A DNA stretch of 64,000 bases from Thalassospira profundimaris. GTDB taxonomy: Bacteria > Pseudomonadota > Alphaproteobacteria > Rhodospirillales > Thalassospiraceae. Under the pieces are notes generated by a model that worked only from the letters and a program-made list of their open reading frames with translations, had not been told where the DNA came from and made no database searches. A program made the translations under genes and the position numbers. Where the stretch lies: NCBI RefSeq assembly GCF_003326675.1, contig NZ_JPWF01000008.1:1-64000 (forward strand), given 5' to 3'. This document shows positions 45,219 through 53,625 of the stretch, in pieces. The stretch's first letter is position 1; every line of letters starts with the position of its first letter.

Positions 45219-46373
45219 TCACAGTTTATCAAGTAATTCGTAGGGTACAGGAGTTTCTTGGATCATTTCGTTTGCTTGGGCTTTGTATGCAACCGCGGCC
45301 TCAGGATCTTCTTTAAGCTCCGCGATCTTCGCTAATCCATTCAAATTGCGGATAATTTCGTCTCTCCGACCGACGCTCTGTGCCTCCCTAAGCCCTCTAT
45401 GGAATACTGCTTCAGCCTCGCCGCGGCTCGTCGAGTCGCCGATTCTCAAAAGAATTTTGCCTCGAAGCGCGTATGATCTTACGGATCTAGTGACATCCCC
45501 GTTTTGATCACGAATATCCGCAGACTCTTGAGCAAACTTTAGAGCCTCTTCATATTTTCCTTCAAACAAGAGAGCGACGGCAGTCGCATATTTTATCCCA
45601 CCTAGCATTTCGGCTTTCTGCTTATCGTCATCGATCTCATCAGCGGCTAATTCCGATTTTTGCAGAGCTTCATACACCTCCTTGAAACGCCTATCGATCG
45701 TCGCAATGCCGGCTAGATGCCGATGCGCCTTAGAGACCCAGTAGGGGCTTCCAACGCGCTCCGCGATCTTTAGTCCGAGCTCGATCTTTTCTTTAGCTAA
45801 GGTGCGTTTTTCCATAGCCACCAGCGTCCAGCCAAGATCATCAATTAAAGCCGCTATTTGCTTATGATCATCGCCCAAACGTGCGGCCGCATTTGCGGCA
45901 GCGTCACCAACCGCAATTCTTGCTCGCAATAGTCCCTCCACCCACAAATGGCGGGACAGTGTATCTCTAAGCCTAAGTACATGCCGATCACGCCCTTTTT
46001 CGGAAAGCGATGATATGTATAAAGAAATCCCTTCAATGAACGATGCTTCGGGGGACACGGGCACCATACCATTCCTTAGCTCGGTGAGTTCACTTTGTAC
46101 CTGGCTGAGATTGGACCTTAATTGATCTCGCTCCGGTTCCAGCTCCAAATGAGCCCTGCGCAACACAAAAACCCACTGTGCCGAGACAAATAACAAACCG
46201 ATAAAAACAACCTTTGCCAGCAAAGTGGCTCCAACATTTTCATCGAACCAAGTCCGAAAGTCATCCCAACTATAGAAAGCAAGAAAACCAAAGACGATCG
46301 GAATCAGTCTTGAAAATCCCGCAATCCAAGTGTCCGATAAAAGAAATTTGATAGCTTTCTTGACCAAACCCAA
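45219..46373 (-). CDS. Membrane-anchored TPR protein
   Basis: 384 residues. Two N-terminal TM helices (about 15-35 and 50-72), a coiled coil (about 75-100, ELEPERDQLRSNLSQVQSEL), then a cytoplasmic array of tetratricopeptide-like helical hairpins (about 140-375) with recurring A-x-x-x-Y/A pattern. No enzymatic motif. First gene of the operon, so it may be the sensor or scaffold for the four downstream enzymes. No known family name recognised. Confidence 0.72.
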   Translation of the reverse strand: MGLVKKAIKFLLSDTWIAGFSRLIPIVFGFLAFYSWDDFRTWFDENVGATLLAKVVFIGLLFVSAQWVFVLRRAHLELEPERDQLRSNLSQVQSELTELRNGMVPVSPEASFIEGISLYISSLSEKGRDRHVLRLRDTLSRHLWVEGLLRARIAVGDAAANAAARLGDDHKQIAALIDDLGWTLVAMEKRTLAKEKIELGLKIAERVGSPYWVSKAHRHLAGIATIDRRFKEVYEALQKSELAADEIDDDKQKAEMLGGIKYATAVALLFEGKYEEALKFAQESADIRDQNGDVTRSVRSYALRGKILLRIGDSTSRGEAEAVFHRGLREAQSVGRRDEIIRNLNGLAKIAELKEDPEAAVAYKAQANEMIQETPVPYELLDKL

Positions 46374-46551
46374 CCGCCTAAGTTTCTATTGCGACATGTA
46401 AAATGCTACTTTTAGGGGAAGAAAGTCAAGCTGCGGCGAAGCCGGACCGACAATTAGGGGCAGGAATCATTAATGCCACCATATAACGATAGTGGCGATT
46501 GTTATTGCGGCAACGAAGGTGCTGGCAGACTAAGTTGAACTCTTCTCAGTT

Positions 46552-46690
46552 GTAAGCATCCACTCACGGCTACCTTGACAGGTTTTCAACACCCGTTTCA
46601 GGGAGATGGTCAGGCGTGGAAATCGATGTTCCAGGGTAGTAGTTCGTCGATTCAACTGATCGGATGACCGGCAATACGATCAACGACGAG
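46552..46690 (-). mobile_element. IS66-type remnant, TnpC C terminus and right end
   Basis: On the minus strand the sequence reads VDRIAGHPIS, a stop, then IDELLPWNIDFHA and a stop at 46610-46612, the conserved TnpC tail of IS66-family elements with one nonsense codon. Beyond it lies a GTAAGCATCC terminus at 46552. The inner 12 bases TCACGGCTACCT of this end are shared with the remnant at 36.1 kb, in inverted orientation. Confidence 0.7.
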
Positions 46691-46898
46691 ACGTCGCGTT
46701 AACGGACTGTCACGTGGTTCCGGAATATAGGCGGCTATTGGTTCATCGTCGCTTTAGGAATGGATCCAGTGTGGCGCCCCTGCCATCGAGCAATCGGCTT
46801 AGGGTTAGCCCAGATATGCCTGCTTCATCAGCGAGTTCCTGTTAGGTGAGTTCAAGGTGAATGCGGTATCCTTTCAGTCGTTCTGCAATATTCAGATG
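46691..46898 (-). pseudogene. Decayed copy of the XRE regulator
   Basis: Nucleotide similarity to 41925-42150 over about 200 bp, starting with an identical CTGTCACGTGGTTCCGGAAT block. It carries an internal deletion and a nonsense codon where the intact copy has LTQQEL (here LT-stop-QEL). Same orientation as the intact copy, so the two form a direct repeat flanking the five-gene operon. Confidence 0.8.
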
Positions 46899-47117
46899 AA
46901 CCAACAAAAAGTGAAAACCACCATCGACAGAGAAATTCATGGTAAGATGGTCGATACTACTCAATGTAAGGCCCTTTGGTGTAGGAACCTTGGGCCAATG
47001 GGATTCTTATCAAACGAATGGGATTTCAAATGTCCCAAACAATCCCGTTAAACGCCCTAAACGCATATTCGGCATCATCCTTGGCAAGGTCGAACTGTTG
47101 GATCTGAGGCTACGAGA

Positions 47118-47227
47118 AATCACAACAAAAGTCATTTAGAAGCACTTTTTTTGTAAGTTGTGATTTAAAGTAAAAAACGCAGTATAGCATTGTTTTATAT
47201 AATCAAAGTTTCGGCCAAAATCACAAC
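47118..47227. repeat. Three copies of AAATCACAAC at the island's right edge
   Basis: Direct copies at 47118-47127 and 47218-47227 and an inverted copy at 47157-47166. The first and the inverted copy can form a hairpin around a T-rich loop. Lies at the border with core gene 47319; it may be an end of the element or a terminator. Confidence 0.45.
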
Positions 47228-47318
47228 GTAAATTTTGGTGAGACACTTTGACAAATTTTATATTGCCGGAAATATGATATACTCCAATCACTTAGCCTTC
47301 AGTGCTCGCAGATTGTGT

Positions 47319-48728
47319 TCAATCGGATGCTGCTGCCGTTTCAAATCGGATGCTGAAAATACAGCCGCTATGCCCTTGCGGCTCCGACAACTTGACTTTG
47401 GTTTCGTGACGCATTGCGATTTCTTTGACGATTGAAAGACCGAGACCGCAGCCGTCTTCCTGCTTGTTGTCATTGATCCGATAGAACCGTTTGAACACAT
47501 CTTTATGGTGTTCAACAGGAATACCCGGTCCATTGTCCTCGACGGTTAGTCTGACGGCGTCCTGGTGATCTATTTTCTCAAGCCGTACGGTAACGGCACT
47601 GCCATCCGGGCAATAGATCAACGCGTTATGCACCAGGTTTTTAAGAAGCTCTTCGATCAGTGTTGCGTCGCCCAGGATGAATGCTGGCTCTGTCAGGCCT
47701 TCATACCCAAGATCTATGCCGCTTTCGATCGCGGCTGGTACTTTTGCACTGGTGACGGACCGTGTGATCTCGCAAAGATCAATCCTTTCAAATGGCCGTC
47801 CGGCAAGTCCTTCGGGTGCTGCACGCGCTGACGCCAGCAACTGATTGGCAAGATGCGATGTTTGCCGGGTTGATGCCGCAATTGTTGCCATGATCTGCCG
47901 CATCTTTTCGGAATCTTTTTCACGCTGACCAAGCTCTGCCTGTGTACGAAGTGCTGCCAATGGCGTGCGAAGCTGGTGTGCGGCGTCTGCTGTAAACCGC
48001 TGCATTGTTTTCAGACTGTTTTCAAGCCGTCCGAACAACTGGTTAATGGCCCCGACCAGATGCCGTACCTCGGTTGGAACGTCGTGCAAAATCGGCCGCA
48101 AATCCGTTGGTGACCGCCGATTTAAGGCTTCTTCAAGTCGCGTAAGCGGTTTAAGGCCCTGACCGATACCGAACCAGACAATGATCGCAGCCAACATGAT
48201 CAAAAGAATTTGGCGCGCTGCTGCACTTGCCAGAATATCTTCGCTCAGGCTGGTGCGTGTTCCCATGGTTTCGGCAACAAGCACGTGAAAACGCGTCGCT
48301 TTGCGGACACTTGCGACATAACGGGAAATTGCGCCAATCCGAACCGGCTCCCCATTATAGACCGCATCATAAAAAACCGGTTCTTCGTGGAGTGGTAAAA
48401 ACTGTTCCGGCACGGGTGGAAGGTCTTCGTAACCGGTGATGAATTCGCCCTGCCCGGTACTGACCTGATAGAAAACACGGTCTTCTGCCGCACTGGTCAA
48501 CATCTCAAGCGCAACATAGGGCACATCGACTTCGATCTTGCCACCGATCAAAACAACACGGTCGGCAATTGCCAATGCAGAACTTAAAAGTGCGCGATCA
48601 AACGCCTGATTTGTCGACTTAATTGCGTTGCTTCGAACTTCAAGCAGCATCAGAGAACTGATCACCAAGAGCGGGATCAGCAACCATATGACAAGCCTGC
48701 GCCTTAGGGATCCGTTACGCCATTTCAT
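47319..48728 (-). CDS. Sensor histidine kinase, TctE-like
   Basis: 469-residue membrane kinase. N-terminal TM (about 10-30), periplasmic 2CSK_N-type domain (ALAIADRVVLIGGKIEVDVP..., about 30-165), second TM near 168-185, HAMP, phosphoacceptor His in FTADAAHQLRTPLAALR, N box HNALIYCPDGS, G1 DNGPGIP and G2 EDGCGLGLSIV. Overlaps the regulator gene by 4 bp. The N-terminal domain type is that of TctE kinases that control tricarboxylate uptake, fitting tctCBA 5 kb away. Confidence 0.92.
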   Translation of the reverse strand: MKWRNGSLRRRLVIWLLIPLLVISSLMLLEVRSNAIKSTNQAFDRALLSSALAIADRVVLIGGKIEVDVPYVALEMLTSAAEDRVFYQVSTGQGEFITGYEDLPPVPEQFLPLHEEPVFYDAVYNGEPVRIGAISRYVASVRKATRFHVLVAETMGTRTSLSEDILASAAARQILLIMLAAIIVWFGIGQGLKPLTRLEEALNRRSPTDLRPILHDVPTEVRHLVGAINQLFGRLENSLKTMQRFTADAAHQLRTPLAALRTQAELGQREKDSEKMRQIMATIAASTRQTSHLANQLLASARAAPEGLAGRPFERIDLCEITRSVTSAKVPAAIESGIDLGYEGLTEPAFILGDATLIEELLKNLVHNALIYCPDGSAVTVRLEKIDHQDAVRLTVEDNGPGIPVEHHKDVFKRFYRINDNKQEDGCGLGLSIVKEIAMRHETKVKLSEPQGHSGCIFSIRFETAAASD

Positions 48729-49390
48729 GTCTTTTTCAACAAATAACCAAGCCCGCGAACGGTCTGGATTTTAACCCCGGCGGTTTCGACGCGTTTGCGC
48801 AACCGGCTGATATAAAGCTCAACCGCATTGGCACTGATATCATCTTCAAAACCTGCAAGTTGGTCAGAAATCTGCTCCTTGCTTAGGACATGTCCGACCC
48901 GCAGCAGCAGGATTTCAAGAATATTAAGCTCCCGGCGCGGAATTTCGATATCCTGATCCTCAATCATCACCCGCCTGGCCACGGTATCAAATGTCAGTTT
49001 TCCGCATTTGATCTGGGTGTTGTGCGTGCCTGCATGGCGGCGCATCAGCGCCCTCACCCGCGCTTCGAGCTCTACCAGCTCGAACGGCTTTGCCAGATAA
49101 TCATCCGCGCCAAGATCAAGTCCCTTGACCCTGTCTTCAATATCGCTTCGTGCGGTTAAAATCAGTACCGCACTTTCAGCCCCGCGATGCCGCAAGCGTC
49201 GCAAAATTTCCAGGCCGTCAAGTTTTGGAAGGTTCAGATCAAGCACAACAAGCCCGTATTCCTGCGTGCGCAGGATATCGTCGGCTTCCTCGCCATCGGC
49301 AATCACATCAACAGCATAGCCCGATTGACGCAAGGATCGTGCAATCCCGTCGGCCAGTGCTGCGTGATCTTCGACAACCAGGACTCTCAT
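48725..49390 (-). CDS. OmpR-family response regulator, TctD-like
   Basis: 221 residues. Receiver domain with acidic VVEDHAALADG, phospho-acceptor Asp in VVLDLNLPKLDG and Lys in DDYLAKPFEL, then a winged-helix effector domain (PRRELNILEILLLRVGHVLSK, RLRKRVETAGVKIQTVRGLGY). ATG at 49390; upstream frame is not conserved in type. First gene of the pair; probable DNA target is the tct promoter region. Confidence 0.93.
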   Translation of the reverse strand: MRVLVVEDHAALADGIARSLRQSGYAVDVIADGEEADDILRTQEYGLVVLDLNLPKLDGLEILRRLRHRGAESAVLILTARSDIEDRVKGLDLGADDYLAKPFELVELEARVRALMRRHAGTHNTQIKCGKLTFDTVARRVMIEDQDIEIPRRELNILEILLLRVGHVLSKEQISDQLAGFEDDISANAVELYISRLRKRVETAGVKIQTVRGLGYLLKKT

Positions 49391-49447
49391 TGTTTGTACT
49401 TCTCTTCCCTGATACACCGTTCTACGGCTTTGTTATGCTTTGCCATT

Positions 49448-49466
49448 TATCATGATGAACATGATA
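49448..49466. promoter_or_regulatory. Palindrome in the tctD-like / binding-protein divergent region
   Basis: TATCATG, five bases, CATGATA: perfect 7-bp arms about 58 bp before the regulator start and 73 bp before the binding-protein gene. Possible shared operator. Confidence 0.4.
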
Positions 49467-49538
49467 TAACAGAATGCCTCGACACCCTTTGTTCATATCA
49501 CAGCCACCAACTGGCCGAAGTGACATAGAGTATCCAAA

Positions 49539-50663
49539 ATGACCCTGGGCCGTACCCTTATTCGTTTATGTGCCATCCTGATCACGATGCAAGCATCTTC
49601 TGCATTGGCAGAGATGTTTACCTTTGAACCATTACGCACAGCACAAATCCCCGACCCGGAACAGTCAATTTTGGCCCCCGAGGCACCAACTGCAGTCATT
49701 TACGGATCAGCCGATATCGGGGCCTTCAGCCCGGTGATCGAAGCTTTCCAGCAAGAAAACCCGTTTATCCAGATTGAGTATCATCAACTTCAAACCCTTG
49801 AAATGTATGATTTGACGCTGACGCAACGGGCAAATGGCGAGGCAAATGCTGATCTGATCATCAGCTCGTCCATGGATTTGCAAATGAAACTTGCAAATGA
49901 TGGCTATGCAACATCCCATCAAAGCACCCAAACACAGGCATTGCCGCAATGGGCGCGCTGGCGGAACGAGGCCTTTGCCGTCACCCAGGAACCCGCCGTC
50001 ATCGCCTATAACCGGGCTTTCTTCCGTGAACATGGCATTGAACCGCCGCGTACCCGAAATGACTTCTTCGAACTTCTGACCAAACATGACGACCTGTTCA
50101 ATGAAAAGGTCACGACCTATGACATTGAACGAAGCGGCGTTGGTTTCCTGTTTCTTGCCCGTGATGAACGGTTCTTTCCCGGTATCTGGGATTTCGTCCG
50201 TATACTCGGTCAGTCCAAGGTAAAGCTGTACTCGAACACGTCACCGATGCTCGAAAAGATCGCCGACGGGCAGGTTGTTCTGGGCTATAATCTGCTAGGC
50301 TCCTACGCCGAAACCTTCAGCCATCGCAACCCCAACCTTGGCGTTATCCTGCCCGACGATTTCATTGTCGTGTATTCGCGTATCGCAATCATTCCGCGGG
50401 CAGCCCGACATCCGGAGCTCGGCGCACGCTTCCTTGATTTCATGTTGTCGATCAAGGGACAAAGCGTTCTGCAAAACGACGGCAATTTCAATCCGGTACG
50501 TTCGGATGTTCCGCAAAGCCCGTTCTCGTCGCTGATTTTTGATCGTTATGGTGAACGTGTACGTTCTTTCCCGGTAGGTCCGGGATTGCTGGTCTATCTT
50601 GATCAGTCAAAACGTGAACGGTTTATTCGTCGCTGGCAGGATGCGTTGCTTAATCGTCGCTAG
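49539..50663 (+). CDS. Periplasmic iron/organic-type solute-binding protein linked to the two-component system
   Basis: 374 residues with a signal peptide (MTLGRTLIRLCAILITMQAS, cleavage near ALA). Fold and motifs are of the AfuA/COG1840 class (VIYGSADIGAFSPVIEAFQQ, NADLIISSSMDLQMKLANDG, GYNLLGSYAE), unlike the Bug-type TctC. No permease or ATPase gene follows. Such orphan binding proteins beside TctDE-like pairs may present ligand to the kinase. Divergent from the regulator. Confidence 0.85.
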   Translation: MTLGRTLIRLCAILITMQASSALAEMFTFEPLRTAQIPDPEQSILAPEAPTAVIYGSADIGAFSPVIEAFQQENPFIQIEYHQLQTLEMYDLTLTQRANGEANADLIISSSMDLQMKLANDGYATSHQSTQTQALPQWARWRNEAFAVTQEPAVIAYNRAFFREHGIEPPRTRNDFFELLTKHDDLFNEKVTTYDIERSGVGFLFLARDERFFPGIWDFVRILGQSKVKLYSNTSPMLEKIADGQVVLGYNLLGSYAETFSHRNPNLGVILPDDFIVVYSRIAIIPRAARHPELGARFLDFMLSIKGQSVLQNDGNFNPVRSDVPQSPFSSLIFDRYGERVRSFPVGPGLLVYLDQSKRERFIRRWQDALLNRR

Positions 50664-50684
50664 GCACCCTGCCCGACATTTGCC

Positions 50685-51542
50685 CTACTCGCCTGACTGC
50701 AGTTTTGCGTCTTCGGGAACAGCACGATGTTCGGGACCGGTATAATTCCAGATCATCCGACGCGGGATCGGCCCCTTGTTGCGCCCGCCCTGTTGGGTTT
50801 GCTCCCACGCATGGGCCAAAATCCCGACCGAGCGTGACAAACAGAACAACCCGCGGGCCAGTTCAGGTGCAAATCCCAGTTCGGCATAGATCACCGCCGT
50901 CGCACCATCAATATTCATCGGTATGCGCTTGCCTTTGCGGGCCAGAAGCTCGTCTTCAATGGCGCAGGCAATCAGCCCGATACGCCCACTGACATGGCCT
51001 TGCACGGCCGCATCCTTGACCAGCTCCAACAATCTCGGCGCACGCGGGTCAAGCGGATGGAAGCGATGACCGAAGCCCGGAATATGTTTACCAAACTCGG
51101 CGATCTGATGATCAAGCCCGGCCGAGACCGCATCTGGCAATGACGCCCCCTCGTCCATGCGACGTGCGATATCGTGATAAAGGGTTACTGCCTGTTCACC
51201 CGCACCGCCATGAACATCACCAAGCACATTTACCGCACTGGCCATCGCATTGTTCAGACCAACACCACAAGTCGCCGCCATACGGGCGATGGCAATGCTT
51301 GGGGCTTGCGGACCATGATCGACGGCCGAAACCAGCGCTGCCTCAAGCAATTGTGCCTGACCGGCTGTTGGCAGTTCGCCACGGGTCATCAGCCAGATCA
51401 TGGTCGGGAAACTGACATTGCCAATCAAATCCTGAATGGCATAACCAGCGTAATGAATGCGACCCGGCTCCATATCGATGATGTCCGTTGCCCACCAGTC
51501 GCAAACTTCGTTCTCGATATCCTTCGCGGTTTTCTCGCTCAA
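50685..51542 (-). CDS. Citryl-CoA lyase (citrate-synthase-fold)
   Basis: 285 residues, matching the compact citrate-synthase domain without N-terminal extension. Catalytic triad equivalents are visible: His in GDVHGGAGEQ, His in PGFGHRFHPLDPRAPRL, Asp in MNIDGATAVIYAELG. Compact proteins of this family cleave citryl-CoA (or a homologue) to acetyl-CoA and an oxo acid. The gene overlaps the CoA-transferase stop by 4 bp, which would supply the CoA thioester substrate. Confidence 0.85.
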   Translation of the reverse strand: MSEKTAKDIENEVCDWWATDIIDMEPGRIHYAGYAIQDLIGNVSFPTMIWLMTRGELPTAGQAQLLEAALVSAVDHGPQAPSIAIARMAATCGVGLNNAMASAVNVLGDVHGGAGEQAVTLYHDIARRMDEGASLPDAVSAGLDHQIAEFGKHIPGFGHRFHPLDPRAPRLLELVKDAAVQGHVSGRIGLIACAIEDELLARKGKRIPMNIDGATAVIYAELGFAPELARGLFCLSRSVGILAHAWEQTQQGGRNKGPIPRRMIWNYTGPEHRAVPEDAKLQSGE

Positions 51543-52756
51543 AGCACGCCCTCCTCGGCCAAGGTTGCGATATCGTCCTTTGACAGACCAAGGGACGCAA
51601 GTATGTCTGAATTGTCCTGCCCCAGCACCGGTGGTGGCATGTCAACTGATGGCGCTTCACCATCCATTTTGATACCGGTCTTAAGAATGCGGATATCGCG
51701 ATCCGCCCCGGGCACATTTTCAAAGGATGCCAACATGCCGCGATCTGCAATCTGCGGCAGCGCAAGAACCTGCGGAACGGTCAATACTGCCCCGGCCGGA
51801 ACACCAACTGCATTGAACTTGTCGACCCAGTGACCGGTGTTTTCGGTGGTCAAAACCCTTTCGAGCAAAGCAGTCAGAACATTACGGTTCTCAAGTCGTT
51901 CCTTGCGCGATGTGAAGCGGTCATCCTCAATCAGGGCTTCAAGGCCCAACACTCCGCACAGGGCCTCAAACTGTTCCTGTTTGTTTGCCGCGATATTGAT
52001 CTGCCCGTCGGCTGTTTTGAATGCACCTGATGGTGAAGAAGTGAAATTGTCATTGCCGTTCGCAGTAGGCTCTTTGCCCGCCACAAGATAGTTCGAAACC
52101 ACCCACCCCATGGTCGCAATGACGGATTCCAGCATCGAGATATCGATAAAGCATCCCTTGCCATCCTTGTTGCCAAGCGCACGTCCGGCAAGGGCGGAGC
52201 TAATGGCAAAGGCCGCTGTCATGCCCCCGATGGTATCAGCAACCGGATATCCGACCCGATAGGTTCCCTTATCTTCTTCGCCGGTGATCGTCATGATCCC
52301 CGAAAGGCCCTGGACGATTTGGTCATAGGCCGGAAGCTTTTTCATCGGGCCGGTTTGCCCAAACCCCGAAATCGCACAATAGACCAGCTTCGGATTTACA
52401 GCAGCCAAAACATCATAGCCCAGTCCAAGCCGGTCCATCACACCCGGTCGGAAATTCTCGACCAGCACATCCGCACGTTCGACCAGCTTTTTAAGAATGT
52501 CCTTACCACGCGCGTCCTTAAGGTTCAGCGTGATGGATTTCTTTCCGGCATTTTGCGCCATGAACGAGATACCCATCAGCTTTTCATTAAGCCCCATATC
52601 GGCACCCAGCTGCCGGGCAAGGTCGCCGCGTCCCGGTGCTTCCACCTTGATGACCTCGGCACCGAGATGGGCCAATTGATGGCAACAAAACGGCCCGGCC
52701 AGAACATTGGTAAGGTCAAGCACAGTGATGCCCGACAGTGATTGTGATCCAAACAT
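51539..52756 (-). CDS. CaiB/BaiF-family (class III) CoA-transferase
   Basis: 405 residues. Family start GITVLDLTNVLAGPFCCHQL and HLGAEVIKVEAPGRGDLARQ, then NLKDARGKDILKKLVERADV and YCAISGFGQTGP; the catalytic Asp lies in the following segment. Transfers CoA from a donor thioester to a carboxylic acid. First gene of the transferase-lyase pair and divergent from iclR, with operators between them. Predicted acceptor: the tricarboxylate taken up by TctABC. Confidence 0.93.
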   Translation of the reverse strand: MFGSQSLSGITVLDLTNVLAGPFCCHQLAHLGAEVIKVEAPGRGDLARQLGADMGLNEKLMGISFMAQNAGKKSITLNLKDARGKDILKKLVERADVLVENFRPGVMDRLGLGYDVLAAVNPKLVYCAISGFGQTGPMKKLPAYDQIVQGLSGIMTITGEEDKGTYRVGYPVADTIGGMTAAFAISSALAGRALGNKDGKGCFIDISMLESVIATMGWVVSNYLVAGKEPTANGNDNFTSSPSGAFKTADGQINIAANKQEQFEALCGVLGLEALIEDDRFTSRKERLENRNVLTALLERVLTTENTGHWVDKFNAVGVPAGAVLTVPQVLALPQIADRGMLASFENVPGADRDIRILKTGIKMDGEAPSVDMPPPVLGQDNSDILASLGLSKDDIATLAEEGVL

Positions 52757-52770
52757 GGAAACTCCATAAA

Positions 52771-52805
52771 TTCTGTCTAGTAGAATTATGTTCTATTATA
52801 TAGAA
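52771..52805. promoter_or_regulatory. Twin IclR-type operators in the CoA-transferase / iclR divergent region
   Basis: TTCT-N7-AGAA occurs at 52771-52785 and again at 52791-52805, exactly 20 bp apart. The second is a perfect palindrome (TTCTAT-TAT-ATAGAA). An outer ATAAATTCT ... AGAATTTAT pair (52766-52774, 52802-52810) frames both. Two helical turns' spacing suits a tetramer of IclR type covering both promoters. Confidence 0.6.
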
Positions 52806-52874
52806 TTTATGACCATCGCGAAATCATTACCAAAGGCGTCCTAGCGTCATCACATCAGGAAAGACTCGTTTTTC

Positions 52875-53555
52875 ATGTCAGAACAAAATGTTAGTGCCGT
52901 TGAACGTGCCCTGAAAATCCTGGAAGTTTTCACCGATCAGGATGCGGATCTGTCCCTGAAAGATCTGGCCGAGCGCACAGGAATGTATAAAAGCACCCTG
53001 TCGCGACTGGCTGGCACATTGGAGTCACATGGATTTCTGATGATTTCGGGACGTGGCCGTTATCGTCTCGGCCCAGCATTATGGCGGCTTGGTTCGATGT
53101 ATCGTCGATCCTATCGCATGGATGATGTGGTACGCCCGCATCTTTTGGCACTGGTCGAGGAAAGCGGCGAAACCGCCTCCTTTTACGTGCCGGAGGGTTC
53201 CAAGCGTCTTTGCCTGTTTCGTGAAAACTCGTCCCGCAGCCTGCGACACCATCTGGAAGAAGGTGCGTTATTGTCATGTGACCGCGGGGCAGCAAGTCAT
53301 GTCATTCGCGCCTGGGGGGATGGTATCGATGACCGATCCATTCAGGTTCTTGACGACAGGTTTGCCGAAAGTGAAGGTGAACGAGACCCGGACATATCGG
53401 CCATTGCAGTTCCCGTTCTTGACCGTCGCGGACATTTTTTCGGTGCCTTGGCTCTATCTGGTCCGTCAAGCCGCTTCACCCAAGAAAAGCGTCGCAATGC
53501 GTTGATCTTTCTTGAAAAACACGCATCCGAATGTGGCGTAAAGCTGTCCGGCTAA
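52875..53555 (+). CDS. IclR-family transcriptional regulator
   Basis: 226 residues. N-terminal winged helix (LSLKDLAERTGMYKSTLSRL, then GTLESHGFL), then an IclR effector domain (about 75-226) with ETASFYVPEGS and DRGAASHVIRAW. Divergent from the CoA-transferase/citryl-CoA lyase operon; probably controls it in response to the organic acid or its CoA ester. Confidence 0.93.
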   Translation: MSEQNVSAVERALKILEVFTDQDADLSLKDLAERTGMYKSTLSRLAGTLESHGFLMISGRGRYRLGPALWRLGSMYRRSYRMDDVVRPHLLALVEESGETASFYVPEGSKRLCLFRENSSRSLRHHLEEGALLSCDRGAASHVIRAWGDGIDDRSIQVLDDRFAESEGERDPDISAIAVPVLDRRGHFFGALALSGPSSRFTQEKRRNALIFLEKHASECGVKLSG

Positions 53556-53596
53556 CGCTGTGTTTTCCACCACCTTTTCCATTGACGCAAAAATGC

Positions 53597-53613
53597 TGTG
53601 AAAATTTTTCACA
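53597..53613. promoter_or_regulatory. Perfect palindrome upstream of tctC
   Basis: TGTGAAAA-T-TTTTCACA, a 17-bp perfect palindrome 263 bp before tctC and 42 bp after iclR. No T tract follows, so an operator is more likely than a terminator. Confidence 0.45.
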
Positions 53614-53625
53614 CTAATTTCCGCA

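Larger units (their letters stand above)
46374..47318. other. Right edge of the island: decayed sequence
   Basis: 945 bp with no intact gene. It holds an IS66-type remnant (46552-46690), a decayed copy of the XRE gene (46691-46898), a stretch with short frames only (46900-47110) and a decamer repeat (47118-47227). The right boundary of the island lies probably between about 46.9 and 47.3 kb. Confidence 0.6.

Noticed and set aside
30100-47300. Prophage
   Set aside because: No capsid, terminase, portal, tail or lysis genes are visible; the recombinases fit a transposon-like island.
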